NCBI GenBank assembly: GCA_003151275.1
Contig: PLXC01000060.1
Span: 1 to 64,000, forward strand
Reading direction: 5' to 3'
Source: Candidatus Melainabacteria bacterium
Lineage (GTDB): Bacteria > Cyanobacteriota > Vampirovibrionia > Obscuribacterales > Obscuribacteraceae
DNA: 64,000 bases
Shown here: one piece after another, positions 27,014-35,895 of the stretch
How positions within the stretch are numbered: the first letter of the stretch is position 1
Layout: every line of letters starts with the position of its first letter
Position numbers and translations under genes: made by a program
Notes under the pieces: generated by a model
The model's database searches: none
Told to the model about the DNA's origin: nothing
Seen by the model: the letters and a program-made list of their open reading frames with translations, nothing else

Positions 27014-27170
27014 AGAATTGTCCTCAAAGTATGTCGCGGTTTTCTGAAAACCGGCTAAGCAGGCTGATTATAACGCACGTACTCTCTAAAATGAGGAAAT
27101 TTTCTTGCATTCAGACAGCCTAAAGCTGTTAAGTTTATGACACAGAGCGGGTTTTGCCGATGTTGCAAGA

Positions 27171-28049
27171 ATGAATAACGACGATCTTCACAAACCTCAA
27201 GAATCTGAGGCTAGGCGCCGCTCGGCTCAAAGTTCTAAAGATGATCACTCAAACAGTGAGCAAGAATCAGCCAAGGCAGCCGGCACCAGACTGAAGCGTG
27301 GAAGACGTTCTTTGTCTTCAATCGACAGTGTCTTGAGCAAACTAGTCAGCACAATGGGGCTTGATCGGCGCTTAAAAGAGCACGCCCTGCTGAACTTGTG
27401 GCCGATCATGATCGGACCTTTATTCTCAGAAAAATCGCGTCCTCTTTTCATTGATCATGAAGGCAATTTAGTAATTGCCGTAAAAGACGCATCAGTAGCC
27501 CAAGAACTTAGCTTACTCAAACCAGAAATCATCAAAAAAATGCGCGTCGCTGCTCACAGCATGGGACTGACAATCAACGGCATGCGTTTTGATTTGAAAC
27601 ATTTTTACGGCGGAACTCCAGCTCTTAGCGAAGGCGAAAGGTTTCCGCTCCACAAGCAGCCGCGCCAAGCAGAGCCAACGCCGGAGGAACTAGCTGATGT
27701 CAACCTTTCCGAGTCTGATCTTCAAGAACTTGCCGCACTAAAAGCTGAATTACCTTTAGATAATGCGAGCAGTGTCGAGATTTTAAAAAATTTCAAGGAG
27801 TCGGGAGTGTCCGGGGAAAGCCTGTGCATCAAGGTTCCCGCCTCATCTGCGGATATCTTAAACACTCCCGATTTAAACCACCGCATCTTTTGCATGTTTG
27901 AACAAGAGCTGAAACTCCGCCAATGGCGCCGAAAACAGGGTTTTCCGCTGTGTCCAAAATGTCAGATGCCAACACAATCTCTTCACGGAGCCCAATCCCT
28001 TTGCCCTGACTGCTATTTCACGACTTTAGCCAATGCTCGCGACATTTAA
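27171..28049 (+). CDS. DciA-like (DUF721) protein with C-terminal zinc motif
   Basis: The 292-residue protein has a charged, disordered start. A DUF721 domain occupies about residues 45-145 (SIDSVLSKLVSTMGLDRRLKEHALLNLWPIMIG, then LFIDHEGNLVIAVKDASVAQELSLLKPEIIKKM). A long linker and a C-terminal CPKC...CPDC pair at about 263-282 follow. DUF721/DciA proteins load the replicative helicase DnaB in bacteria without DnaC. The C-terminal zinc motif is an addition to the minimal DciA form. It is followed by ftsE after 127 bp. Confidence 0.8.
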   Translation: MNNDDLHKPQESEARRRSAQSSKDDHSNSEQESAKAAGTRLKRGRRSLSSIDSVLSKLVSTMGLDRRLKEHALLNLWPIMIGPLFSEKSRPLFIDHEGNLVIAVKDASVAQELSLLKPEIIKKMRVAAHSMGLTINGMRFDLKHFYGGTPALSEGERFPLHKQPRQAEPTPEELADVNLSESDLQELAALKAELPLDNASSVEILKNFKESGVSGESLCIKVPASSADILNTPDLNHRIFCMFEQELKLRQWRRKQGFPLCPKCQMPTQSLHGAQSLCPDCYFTTLANARDI

Positions 28050-28176
28050 CAAAATGCAAGGTTGGAAGCTTTCAAGGTTTCCTGCTGACTACTATGTTAG
28101 GATTTGGACCATCCGATTGTCGGCGTTTTAACAGATTGCGATCGCCTGTGTGAGGCGATTTTGAAAGGTAACCGAA

Positions 28177-28881
28177 GTGATCCGATTACAAAATGTTTGC
28201 AAAGAGTATGTTGGGAGACCAGCTCTGACCAACATAAACTTGCATGTTGCACTTGGAGAATTCGCCTTCTTGGTCGGTCCATCCGGCGCCGGTAAATCTA
28301 CGTTGATGCGCCTGCTGTATCGAGAAGAAACGCCTACCAGAGGCAGTGTACTCATTGGTGGTGTCAATCTCACCAAAATTCAATTGGGACAAGTTCCACT
28401 ATTGCGACGCAGACTGGGAATCATCTTTCAAGATTACAGACTGCTGCCTCGACAAACAGTTTTCGACAATGTTGCTTACATTTTACGAGCCCTCGGCTTG
28501 GACGAAAAACAAGTAGCCAAGCGCGTTAACAGCGCGTTGTGCGTTGTCAATTTGGACAACAAAGGTGACGCTTACCCAGACGAATTATCCGGCGGCGAGC
28601 AACAGCGCGTTGGTATCGCCAGAGCGATCGTCAACGGACCGCCGGTATTGCTGGCTGACGAACCGACGGGAAACCTTGACCCCGCCACATCTCTGGAAAT
28701 TGTTCAACTCCTGGAAAGAATTAGTCAAAGAGGCACCACCGTGTTGATCTCAACGCACGATCAACCAATCGTAAATGCCATGCGCAAACGCGTTATTAGC
28801 TTACGGAACGGTGAAATTGTGTCGGACGTAGACAGTGGTGTTTACGACGACGGCGTTTACGAAGTCGAAAGCAAAGGATAA
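28177..28881 (+). CDS. ftsE: Cell division ATP-binding protein FtsE
   Basis: The start is GTG 28177, with AAAGG at 28164-28168. The 234-residue ABC ATPase has Walker A GPSGAGKST (34-42), the Q-loop region IFQDYRLLPRQTVFDNVA typical of FtsE, signature LSGGEQQR and Walker B VLLADEPTGNLDP. It pairs with FtsX, encoded three bases downstream, to control peptidoglycan hydrolases at the septum. An M23-type hydrolase that could be such a target is encoded far away at 57617. Confidence 0.95.
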   Translation: MIRLQNVCKEYVGRPALTNINLHVALGEFAFLVGPSGAGKSTLMRLLYREETPTRGSVLIGGVNLTKIQLGQVPLLRRRLGIIFQDYRLLPRQTVFDNVAYILRALGLDEKQVAKRVNSALCVVNLDNKGDAYPDELSGGEQQRVGIARAIVNGPPVLLADEPTGNLDPATSLEIVQLLERISQRGTTVLISTHDQPIVNAMRKRVISLRNGEIVSDVDSGVYDDGVYEVESKG

Positions 28882-28884
28882 TCC

Positions 28885-29754
28885 ATGCGGCAACTACGCA
28901 TACTTTTGAGAGTGGGAATTGAAACGCTGATTGGCATTCGTCAAAGCGGCTGGTCAAACTGGCTGGTCGTCAGCATTCTCGCCATTGCCTTAACCATATT
29001 CGGTGGCATCTTACAATTTACGATGACTCTGAAAAATGTTGTCACCGCCTGGGGATCGCAATTAGAAATTTCCGCCTACATCAAGGACGGTTCTGACCCT
29101 AAGAAAGTAGCCAAAGAGGTTAGTCAGTTCCCTGAGGTGCAGCTTGTAGAAATTGTGCCTAAAGAAGTCTCATGGGAAGAGATGCAACAAACTTTCAAGG
29201 TTGCGGCTTTATCAAATCCATTGCCCAACACGTTGCATATTCGCTTGAGCAACGCCGAGAATGTCGAGAAAGTGGCGCCCAAATTGAATCTGCTCAGCGG
29301 TATCGAGAACATTCGCTATCCGTTGAAAGTGGCTAGAAAGATCAATGAGTTCCGCCACTTTATAGAACTGGCAGGAGTTGTTGTCACTGCAGCTTTAACG
29401 ACTGCGACTTTGACCGTGATCGGAAACACGATCCACCTTGTCATTCAATCTCGTCATCGAGAAATTGAAATCCTCAGTCTGATGGGCGTTAGTCACTTCT
29501 ACATCAAAGGCCCCCTGATCTTGCAAGGCGCTCTCTATGGTGCCGGTTCAGCAGCGCTGGCCATCGCGGTGCTCTGGGGCATGCACTGGTATATCGATCC
29601 GTATGTGCGCGACCAATTAGTCAGCTTTGCACCACTGCTTCCGCAAAATCTTGAATATGGAATGCTTCAAACTTTTATGGCACTCCTCGTCCTTGGTGTC
29701 GCAGTTGGTGCAGGCGGAAGTGCTTGGACGTCTGGCCGTTATATCAAGATATAG
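28885..29754 (+). CDS. ftsX: Cell division membrane protein FtsX
   Basis: The 289-residue protein has the FtsX topology: a first helix (LVVSILAIALTIFGGILQF), an extracytoplasmic domain (LEISAYIKDGSDPKKVAKEV through YPLKVARKIN) and three C-terminal helices, with the FtsX permease motif HREIEILSLMGVSHFYIKGPLILQG. It is co-transcribed with ftsE with a 3-bp gap, and together they form the type VII ABC mechanotransmission complex. Confidence 0.94.
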   Translation: MRQLRILLRVGIETLIGIRQSGWSNWLVVSILAIALTIFGGILQFTMTLKNVVTAWGSQLEISAYIKDGSDPKKVAKEVSQFPEVQLVEIVPKEVSWEEMQQTFKVAALSNPLPNTLHIRLSNAENVEKVAPKLNLLSGIENIRYPLKVARKINEFRHFIELAGVVVTAALTTATLTVIGNTIHLVIQSRHREIEILSLMGVSHFYIKGPLILQGALYGAGSAALAIAVLWGMHWYIDPYVRDQLVSFAPLLPQNLEYGMLQTFMALLVLGVAVGAGGSAWTSGRYIKI

Positions 29755-29814
29755 CAGCGATAGATCTTAGACTGGCTCATCCATAGTAAAGCCATTTTGC
29801 ACGTGATGGTTATC

Positions 29815-29842
29815 AGCACACAGGATGCGCGCGCTCCATTTC
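29815..29842 (-). repeat. Family A REP-like element, copy 3 (degenerate stem)
   Basis: ACAGGATGCGCGCGCTCCATTT keeps the conserved flank but the stem is poor. It lies 60 bp after ftsX. Confidence 0.5.
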
Positions 29843-29885
29843 CTAATTCGTCGATAAGCAAGTAATTTGGGCTATGCATGGTATA

Positions 29886-29913
29886 GACCGGCAGGGTGAG
29901 CACGCTCCATTTT
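29886..29913 (-). repeat. Family A REP-like element, copy 4 (degenerate stem)
   Basis: GACCGGCAGGGTGAGCACGC then TCCATTTTT. Same flank as copies 3 and 5, 70 bp from copy 3. Confidence 0.45.
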
Positions 29914-29921
29914 TCAATGAG

Positions 29922-29950
29922 AAAAAGGGACCCTCTTTCGAAGGTCCTTT
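29922..29950 (-). terminator. Terminator of the cytosolic cyclophilin gene
   Basis: On the minus strand, GGACC and GGTCC arms (29943-29947 and 29928-29932) enclose a ten-base loop and are followed by CTTTTTC. It lies about 30 bp after the stop of the gene at 29981. Confidence 0.7.
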
Positions 29951-29980
29951 AACTACTTGAACTCGGATCGTGTACTAGCG

Positions 29981-30457
29981 CTATTTTGCAACTTGCTCGA
30001 GCACTTGCACGTTTTTCATTACATCGCCAACTCGAAGACTTTTCACTACATCCAATCCTTCAGTCACTTTACCGAACACCGCATATTGCATGTCCAAAAA
30101 GTTGGCCGGATCGAGAGTGAAATAGAACTGAGAACTTGCTGAATTGGGATCATTTGATCGAGCCATGGCAATTACGCCCGCTTCACTGTGTTTAAGTTCT
30201 TTGCTTACTTCAAGCGGAATCCTTCTTTCCTTTTTCGTTTCAGGATCCATAAATCCACCTGTGCCAGTGCCTTTTGGGCATCCGCCCTGGATGCAGAAAC
30301 CTGGCTCGTAACGATGGAAAGTCAATCCGTTATAAAATCCGCGTTTTACAAGATCAAGGAAGTTGGCCGCCGTTTTTGGAACTTCATCCTTGTAGATTCG
30401 TACTTTGATGGTCCCTTTAGTGGTGTCTAACACAACCACTGGATCGCTTGTTGTCAT
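29981..30457 (-). CDS. Cyclophilin-type peptidyl-prolyl cis-trans isomerase (cytosolic)
   Basis: The 158-residue protein is one cyclophilin domain without signal peptide: [29 protein letters not shown], then [28 protein letters not shown] with the catalytic Arg in [11 protein letters not shown] and [14 protein letters not shown]. It catalyses proline isomerisation during folding. A second, exported cyclophilin is encoded just upstream on the same strand (30900), so the pair likely arose by duplication. Confidence 0.94.
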   Translation of the reverse strand: MTTSDPVVVLDTTKGTIKVRIYKDEVPKTAANFLDLVKRGFYNGLTFHRYEPGFCIQGGCPKGTGTGGFMDPETKKERRIPLEVSKELKHSEAGVIAMARSNDPNSASSQFYFTLDPANFLDMQYAVFGKVTEGLDVVKSLRVGDVMKNVQVLEQVAK

Positions 30458-30725
30458 AAGTGCCTTCTGTTGTGGTGAATGCCGATATCAAATAGCTGTA
30501 TATCATAACATCTAGAGATGGCATGATTGGCGCATTCCAGATTCATCCGCGCAAACTATTTTGGGCTCCGGGGTGTCTCTTCTTTTTTTTCTTTCGAAAA
30601 TCACCTCATTCAGGTAAAGCAATATTACATCAGCCTCTTCGGCATCGCGCCAATCCGCAAAGGCATATTGCAACCCCTTTTTCAGGTTCGGCAAAACCCG
30701 CGTTTTTTCCTTAACATATTAAACG

Positions 30726-30760
30726 AGAAAAAAGGACCAGCCCTATAGCGAGCCGGTCCC
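30726..30760 (-). terminator. Terminator of the exported cyclophilin gene
   Basis: On the minus strand, GGACCGGC and GCTGGTCC pair with one mismatch around a ten-base loop, followed by TTTTTT. It lies beyond the 20-bp tandem array, so the array is part of the 3' untranslated region of the gene ending at 30900. Confidence 0.7.
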
Positions 30761-30782
30761 TTCTAATATTTCTCTCCGAATT

Positions 30783-30915
30783 TACTGTTGGACGTACGAA
30801 TTTACTGTGAACGTCTGAAGTTAAGTTGGTCGTGCGAGTCTACAGTTAGTCGTAAAAACTTACTGTCGGTCGTACAAGTCACCTGTCGGACGTACGACTC
30901 TACTGTTGGACGTAA
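30783..30915 (-). repeat. 20-bp tandem repeat array spanning the end of a cyclophilin gene
   Basis: Seven degenerate units begin at 30783, 30803, 30821, 30841, 30861, 30881 and 30901, five of them in exact 20-bp register. On the minus strand the unit reads roughly TACGTCCGACAGTAA. The unit at 30901-30915 encodes the last residues (VYVQQ) and stop of the cyclophilin, and every further unit again carries a stop-like TAA, TAG or TGA. The period is not a multiple of three, so the units are not coding repeats. The rest of the 440-bp space (30458-30899) holds no gene. Confidence 0.8.
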
Positions 30916-31478
30916 ACTTTGGTCATTTTGTCGCCCTGTCGGAGCGCCATTACCACATCAAGTCCTTCTTTGACTTTGCCGAATACCGCATATTTTCCAT
31001 CAAGGGCATTGGCGGGTGCTAGTGTGAAATAGAACTGAGAACTGGCTGAATCAGGAGCATCTGTGCGCGCCATAGCTAATACACCAGACGAACTATGCTT
31101 GAGCTTCGGGTTTTTGGCGACCATCTCAGGACTGGTTTCAAGTGCTATTGTTCGCTCAACATGCGTCTTGGGATCAATAAAACCGCTGTGACCCGTGCCT
31201 GTCGGATCACCACCCTGTATGCAAAATCCTTGTACGTAGCGGTGAAAGACTACGCCGTTGTAAAAATTTCTACTGACGAGGTCTAAAAAATTGTCTGAAG
31301 TCTTTGGCACTTCGCTTTTGTAAATTTCGACTTTGATCTTACCTTTGGTGGTTTCCATAACTACAGTCGGGTCGACACCACCTTTTGCAGCTAATGCGGA
31401 CAGTGCACAACTTAGCGATGACACCATGCACAGTACCAGTGAAAACACAGCCATTGACGTTTTCCGTGACAAACGCAT
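30900..31478 (-). CDS. Cyclophilin-type peptidyl-prolyl isomerase (exported)
   Basis: The start is the ATG read at 31478, preceded by AAAGGAG. An upstream in-frame ATG (31568) would overlap the neighbouring gene. The 192-residue product has a signal peptide (MAVFSLVLCMVSSLSCALSALA, cleavage near residue 31) and a cyclophilin domain: [67 protein letters not shown]. It should assist folding outside the cytoplasm. The 3' end is embedded in a 20-bp tandem repeat array. Confidence 0.93.
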   Translation of the reverse strand: MRLSRKTSMAVFSLVLCMVSSLSCALSALAAKGGVDPTVVMETTKGKIKVEIYKSEVPKTSDNFLDLVSRNFYNGVVFHRYVQGFCIQGGDPTGTGHSGFIDPKTHVERTIALETSPEMVAKNPKLKHSSSGVLAMARTDAPDSASSQFYFTLAPANALDGKYAVFGKVKEGLDVVMALRQGDKMTKVYVQQ

Positions 31479-31536
31479 TTTTACAACTCCTTTGCTATCG
31501 GACTCTAGAATTTGCATTTTAACAGCACTGCACAAA

Positions 31537-32406
31537 TTAGTTTGAACCACTTTGAGCAACAGGCACAACTACGGAACCTGCAGGAATCGCTGCACGCGTG
31601 TAGGAGATTGGAATAACGAGACTCTTGACTGACTGATCACGCGGACATCTAAAAGCAATCCAACCAACTGTTTGATCTCCAGGCATTATTACTCGCACGC
31701 CGAAGTGACCGGCTTCAACCTCGTGTCGCGAGCCATCTCTGCCAATAGCTGTGCCGAGGTCGCGTTTTCGATGCTGTTCTGGAGTCAGATTCTCATAAAA
31801 TATGGGCGCTGCCAGTCCAAAACCGAATGCTGCCACTACTCCTACTGCGAGTTTGCCTTTGCCATTCAAGCGAGGCAGGTCTGAATCTTCAGCCGCTGAT
31901 GCAGGCGCAGCTGGTGTGTTTTCGGCGCTCACGTCTGCGTGTGCGCCGTTACCTAAAATAACGGCGATGTTTTGACCGTCGTTCCTGACAGTTACTTCAA
32001 TATATTTCAAGCCTTGGTCATGATCCCGAGACAGAGGGCACCCGGTTAAATTACGCGCACTCACCGTGATATCAGTTAAATGCGCAGCGCCTTGCAGAGT
32101 GCTGCCTCCAGGGGTTGCGCTTGCACCATTTGTGAAGGTTGTTGTAGTTGAGGAATCAGTCGAAGTAGTGGTGGTTACCGTCGAAGGTGTAACTACAGAT
32201 GGTGTTCCCGTCACAGGAAGCGCTCCGTGCAAAGCGGGCTCTGGTTCAGGCGATGAAGTAGATGTGCTCGGAGGAGGCGCGTCCCAATCAATTGACTTAG
32301 TCGCGGTGCTAGAAGCTTGAGCGAGCTGGTGCTTGCTGGTGCTTTTGGCAATACAGATCGTCGAACAAGCAATAGTAAGAACGCAAGCTAAAACAAACTT
32401 GTCCAT
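31537..32406 (-). CDS. Exported protein of unknown function
   Basis: The 289-residue protein has a signal peptide (MDKFVLACVLTIACSTICIA), a Ser/Thr/Pro linker with a Thr/Val run (about 60-95), and a folded part. That part has strands LTDITVSARNLTGCPLSRDHDQGLKYIEVTVRNDGQNIAVILG, a glycine-rich helix (GVVAAFGFGLAAPIF) and FGVRVIMPGDQTVGWIAFRCP near the end. The pattern resembles an immunoglobulin-like surface domain split by a hydrophobic hairpin. No family is recognised. It lies 58 bp upstream of the exported cyclophilin on the same strand. Confidence 0.65.
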   Translation of the reverse strand: MDKFVLACVLTIACSTICIAKSTSKHQLAQASSTATKSIDWDAPPPSTSTSSPEPEPALHGALPVTGTPSVVTPSTVTTTTSTDSSTTTTFTNGASATPGGSTLQGAAHLTDITVSARNLTGCPLSRDHDQGLKYIEVTVRNDGQNIAVILGNGAHADVSAENTPAAPASAAEDSDLPRLNGKGKLAVGVVAAFGFGLAAPIFYENLTPEQHRKRDLGTAIGRDGSRHEVEAGHFGVRVIMPGDQTVGWIAFRCPRDQSVKSLVIPISYTRAAIPAGSVVVPVAQSGSN

Positions 32407-32537
32407 GAGACCCCTGACTACCTCTGACTGCGGCTATCGAACGCAATCCTACCAGTTGATGATTACTTTAGTGCGGCGCTTTTAGTAATGTAATCGTCAA
32501 GGCAACCGAGGGACGAAGCGGTGCAGCGGACGCCTAT

Positions 32538-33212
32538 CTAGCGCATCCTAGATCCTGCAAGTTGATACGTCACTTTAGCCCGAGGGGGACTGCCTTCTTT
32601 GACGATAGAGATGCGCTCTAGACCGTTGAATTGAACTCCACCAGGCACCAGACTCAAGACAATCGCCTCTTGAGCCATCGTCTTGCCAACTGGATGCTGA
32701 TATCTAATGAACGCAGTCCCGCCTTCCACCTTGTCGACCCACAGTGGCGTATTCATTTCGCCATTGTTCATTGAATAGCTGCCCGGTTGTCCATTGATAT
32801 TCCAGGTGTTGTTGGTATTGAGCTGGAATGCGGATTCAGCAGTACTCTGGAATTCCGGCAATGCTTCAACTTTGGAGCGCTGACCTTGCACTTTCCATGA
32901 GCCCATGAAACCTTGGGGCAAAACAACCTGTTGCTGAATTCGCATTTGGATCGGTGGTCGTTGTGGCACTGATTCATGGGCGCTGCCATTTAGCGGTGGG
33001 CGCTGAACCGGCGGTCGTGCTTGCACTGGCGTTTGAGGGCGCATAATCTGAGTTGGCATTGGTACGGCTGTTGGATAAGGGTAAGGGGAGTCACCGGCGC
33101 CCATATTCACTTGTTTGGTTTCGATTCCGCCTTTCAGAGGTTCGCCTGCCATCGCAGCACTCGACGCTTGGATGGCCAGTACAGCCAATAGCAATGTGTA
33201 TCTCTTCCGCAT
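32538..33212 (-). CDS. Exported Pro/Gln-rich protein of unknown function
   Basis: The 224-residue protein has a clear signal peptide (MRKRYTLLLAVLAIQASSAAMA) and a Pro-rich spacer with PVQARPPVQRPPL. A C-terminal beta-rich domain starts near GFMGSWKVQGQRSKVEALPEF and includes NNTWNINGQPGSYSM and LSLVPGGVQFNGLERISIV. The domain looks like a small barrel of the lipocalin or copper-resistance type but no family is certain. AGGAGG precedes the start on the minus strand. Confidence 0.65.
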   Translation of the reverse strand: MRKRYTLLLAVLAIQASSAAMAGEPLKGGIETKQVNMGAGDSPYPYPTAVPMPTQIMRPQTPVQARPPVQRPPLNGSAHESVPQRPPIQMRIQQQVVLPQGFMGSWKVQGQRSKVEALPEFQSTAESAFQLNTNNTWNINGQPGSYSMNNGEMNTPLWVDKVEGGTAFIRYQHPVGKTMAQEAIVLSLVPGGVQFNGLERISIVKEGSPPRAKVTYQLAGSRMR

Positions 33213-33411
33213 TACTGCCTCCTTGCAAACCGCTGCACACTTAATGCCACGGCCACGGCGAAATTACCGTTCTCAGGACAAATGACCTCGACGAGCGACG
33301 AATCGCCTCAGGTCAGATTGTAGCGCCATGAGATTATTTTCACCAGCAAGTTTAATCCGAAAAGCTCCGATTCCCTGATTTTCACGGAAAAGAGGCTTAT
33401 TTCGCTGGCAT

Positions 33412-33437
33412 GGGCGGACAGGATGTCCGCGCTCCAT
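33412..33437 (-). repeat. Family A REP-like hairpin, copy 5
   Basis: GCGGACA (33414-33420) pairs perfectly with TGTCCGC (33424-33430), then GCTCCATTTT. The stem differs from copies 1 and 2 at paired positions. Confidence 0.75.
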
Positions 33438-33448
33438 TTTCGATTCGA

Positions 33449-34705
33449 CTACAGAGCTGAGGATCCATTCTGAGTCATACCGACGTCCTCAGTCTTCTCG
33501 CTTGCTTTGGATAAGGATTGGGATGATTGTTGGGGTGAGGGCTGGGATGGGAGGGGATGGGCCACAAGATCAACAGCGTCATCGACAGACACCACCTTGC
33601 AGAATACTTTCTTGCCGGCCAATTTATTCGCACTCACTTTACAGAAATGGGATAACACTGTGTTTCCGGTGACTGATGCAAGATTGTAACTATTAACAGC
33701 CTGAGTGGCTTCTTGATTGATCATTTTATATCGGCACTCAATCCGACGATCCAGATACAACTCTTTCAGCAATTTGGCTTCTTCGGGACCACCAGTGGCC
33801 ATGAGGAAGCCGATTAACAATAATTGTGCAGCCGGCGAAATGATCGTAGGCGTGAACATGGCGGCACTCAGTGTCGTGTTTACGACTTTAGCCGTACCTT
33901 GCATCAACTTGTTATGGTGATTGAATTTATGCAATTTCGTGCGGGTTTCCAGAACCACATCATCGTTCTGCAAACTTACCTCCGCCAACATTTTTGCCGC
34001 GGAGTCCAACTTGAGGATGCTTAGAGGTTCTTGAACGACTATTGGATTGCTTGATTCCACCGCAGCAGCCCAAGCAGTCATCTCCGCCAGAGCTCGGCTG
34101 GCCTCATGGGGGCCAACAAGAGCACCAAGCTGTTTCGTGCCGGCATCAATGTTCTTTTGTCGTTTGGCAACATCAGACATTCCCAAACCAGATGCAAGCT
34201 GCATTAAGCCTGACACTACCTTGCTGTGCAATTCATCGTGTTGCTTCTGCTTGATCCAATCCACAGAAGCTCTGCTTTTGAGTTTTTGCTTTTCCTCGAG
34301 AATGATATCAGCAGCCTCACTCGAGGCCTGGAAGCCCTTGTACGCCGTCATGAACTGGGCCATATCCGAAACTTTAGCAACAGTTCTACGAAACTTGCTC
34401 TTGTATTTATCTTCTTTGGCTGTAATAGCCATAGCGTGCTCATCACGGCTGTACGCCGAGCCGACAAGTTCATCAATTAGATGTTCTGGGGTGTTCGCAG
34501 TCTTGGTCACTCCCCCTCGAAGTCCGACAGCCCTTGGGGTAGGAGCAGGTAGAGCTTCGGTGCCATCAGGCAAAGCGAGCCCATGTGTCTGGATCAGAAC
34601 CGGCATCCGATCAGCCGAGATCTCCGCAGCGACAACACCAACTTGAGCCCAGAGAATAGTTACGCACAGAGTCGCGCTGAGCACGTGAATCCGATTAATT
34701 AGCAA
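33449..34705 (-). CDS. Exported helical protein of unknown function
   Basis: I place the start at the TTG read at 34705, eight bases after AAAGGAG. A frame-extending TTG at 34750 has no ribosome site. The 418-residue product then begins with a signal peptide (LLINRIHVLSATLCVTILWAQVGVVAA). The body is mainly helical, with SDMAQFMTAYKGFQASSEAADIILEEK and a hydrophobic pair of helices (SAAMFTPTIISPAAQLLLIGFLMATGG, about 290-316), and ends in a Ser/Pro/Gln tail. No domain is recognised. The hydrophobic centre suggests a membrane hairpin. Confidence 0.6.
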   Translation of the reverse strand: MLINRIHVLSATLCVTILWAQVGVVAAEISADRMPVLIQTHGLALPDGTEALPAPTPRAVGLRGGVTKTANTPEHLIDELVGSAYSRDEHAMAITAKEDKYKSKFRRTVAKVSDMAQFMTAYKGFQASSEAADIILEEKQKLKSRASVDWIKQKQHDELHSKVVSGLMQLASGLGMSDVAKRQKNIDAGTKQLGALVGPHEASRALAEMTAWAAAVESSNPIVVQEPLSILKLDSAAKMLAEVSLQNDDVVLETRTKLHKFNHHNKLMQGTAKVVNTTLSAAMFTPTIISPAAQLLLIGFLMATGGPEEAKLLKELYLDRRIECRYKMINQEATQAVNSYNLASVTGNTVLSHFCKVSANKLAGKKVFCKVVSVDDAVDLVAHPLPSQPSPQQSSQSLSKASEKTEDVGMTQNGSSAL

Positions 34706-34860
34706 AACACAGACTCCTTTAGCGGCGGTCCGGAGGTTTTCAACAAACAACTGGACGGGCTAATGATATCTCTTTAAAAGCTACGACACCTTATTAAAGT
34801 CATTTATTGCAATAGATGTGAACATCCGAGAGCCTCGCTGGGTGCCAAATAGAATACTTT

Positions 34861-35682
34861 CTAATGAGATCTCCTTTTGTTTGTACTGGAATTTGTTCTA
34901 ATAACTGCCTTTGAAACAGTTTTCGCGATCGGCTTGGACGGTTGCTTTACAGCGGCCTTGACCGTCGTCTGCACCACAGTGCTCGATGGTAGAGAGGAAA
35001 TGTGAGGATCTGGTGAAGACGGGCTGCTACTACTAACACCATTGGCATCGACGTCATGCGAAAATCCCAAATCTTTTAAACGTTGATATGCAGTCTTACC
35101 AGTCGCCGAGGTTGGATCGGCAAGAACGATATCTACTAGGGGCCCTAACGCTTCGGGATAGCGCTTTTCAGCAATCAATAAATCAGCCTTAAGCAGTTGG
35201 GCATCACGTTTCAGTTGCCCAAATTTCAAGCCGATTTGTTTTTCGGCCATATACTGCGTCTTCAACTCATCGTGTTTTGAAAACGCATTCGCCATCTTGT
35301 TGTGGGCGTCGGCACTATCGCCTAGCCATTCGGATAGCTGATAAATAGGTTCTTGCAAATCATGCGGTCGTGTAACCGCCAGCGCAGTTCTCAATTCGAC
35401 GAGACGATTTTTCGCGTCCTTCACGGTCAAAGGCAAGTGACCATATGCGGTGCGCCCAGTTCGTCCCGGAGTCGGGGCTTGCGTCTGTGCTGGCGCGGGT
35501 GCAGACAAGCGTTGTCCATTTTCCGGAAAGACAGCATTAGGCGGTCTGAGGTCCGCTCCAGGCAAAGGCGCGATCGAAGTCGCATCACCCGGACCAGGCA
35601 ATGGTGAACCGCCTTGCGCATTGCAGGGCGCCAGTGACGACAGGCACACAAAGAATACCGAGAGAAATAATTTGGTTTGCAT
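34861..35682 (-). CDS. Exported helical/TPR-like protein
   Basis: The 273-residue protein has a signal peptide (MQTKLFLSVFFVCLSSLAPCNA) and a Pro-rich linker. A helical region follows (residues about 80-205: LTVKDAKNRLVELRTALAVTRPHDLQEPIYQLSEWLG, NAFSKHDELKTQYMAEKQIGLKF, LLIAEKRYPEALGPLVDIVLADP) that looks like irregular TPR units. The basic tail is Lys/Ser/Thr-rich (KQPSKPIAKTVSKAV). Function unknown. It is divergent from the S55 protein gene, with a family B repeat between them. Confidence 0.65.
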   Translation of the reverse strand: MQTKLFLSVFFVCLSSLAPCNAQGGSPLPGPGDATSIAPLPGADLRPPNAVFPENGQRLSAPAPAQTQAPTPGRTGRTAYGHLPLTVKDAKNRLVELRTALAVTRPHDLQEPIYQLSEWLGDSADAHNKMANAFSKHDELKTQYMAEKQIGLKFGQLKRDAQLLKADLLIAEKRYPEALGPLVDIVLADPTSATGKTAYQRLKDLGFSHDVDANGVSSSSPSSPDPHISSLPSSTVVQTTVKAAVKQPSKPIAKTVSKAVIRTNSSTNKRRSH

Positions 35683-35803
35683 ATTTGTCCTTACGACGAG
35701 TCGCGAGCCCGAGTGTCATTAATAATGACTGATTGCTCTGATCGTCCATGATTCTATCAAATAAGGACTGATGCCTGTGTTAGGATGAAATCCAGTTAGG
35801 CAG

Positions 35804-35862
35804 TTATCCTAGGATGTTCGACTTATCCGAGGATAGTCTAGGCAGCAAGCTGCTCGACTTAT
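35804..35862 (-). repeat. Family B palindromic repeat, copy 4 (double)
   Basis: A first palindrome TTATCCTAGGAT (35804-35815) is followed by TTATCCGAGGATA (35823-35836 region) and GCAGCAAGCTGC (35842-35853). It lies about 35 bp before the start of the S55 protein gene. Confidence 0.7.
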
Positions 35863-35895
35863 ATCCGGCTATAACTCTGGCTCTCGGCAGAGAGT

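Noticed and set aside
30512..30694. 60-codon minus-strand frame between the two cyclophilin genes
   Set aside because: It runs through a poly-pyrimidine stretch and has no ribosome site. Its position past a terminator makes transcription unlikely.
30783..30915. CRISPR-like array
   Set aside because: Units of 20 bp are contiguous with no spacers, and the last one is coding sequence of the cyclophilin gene.
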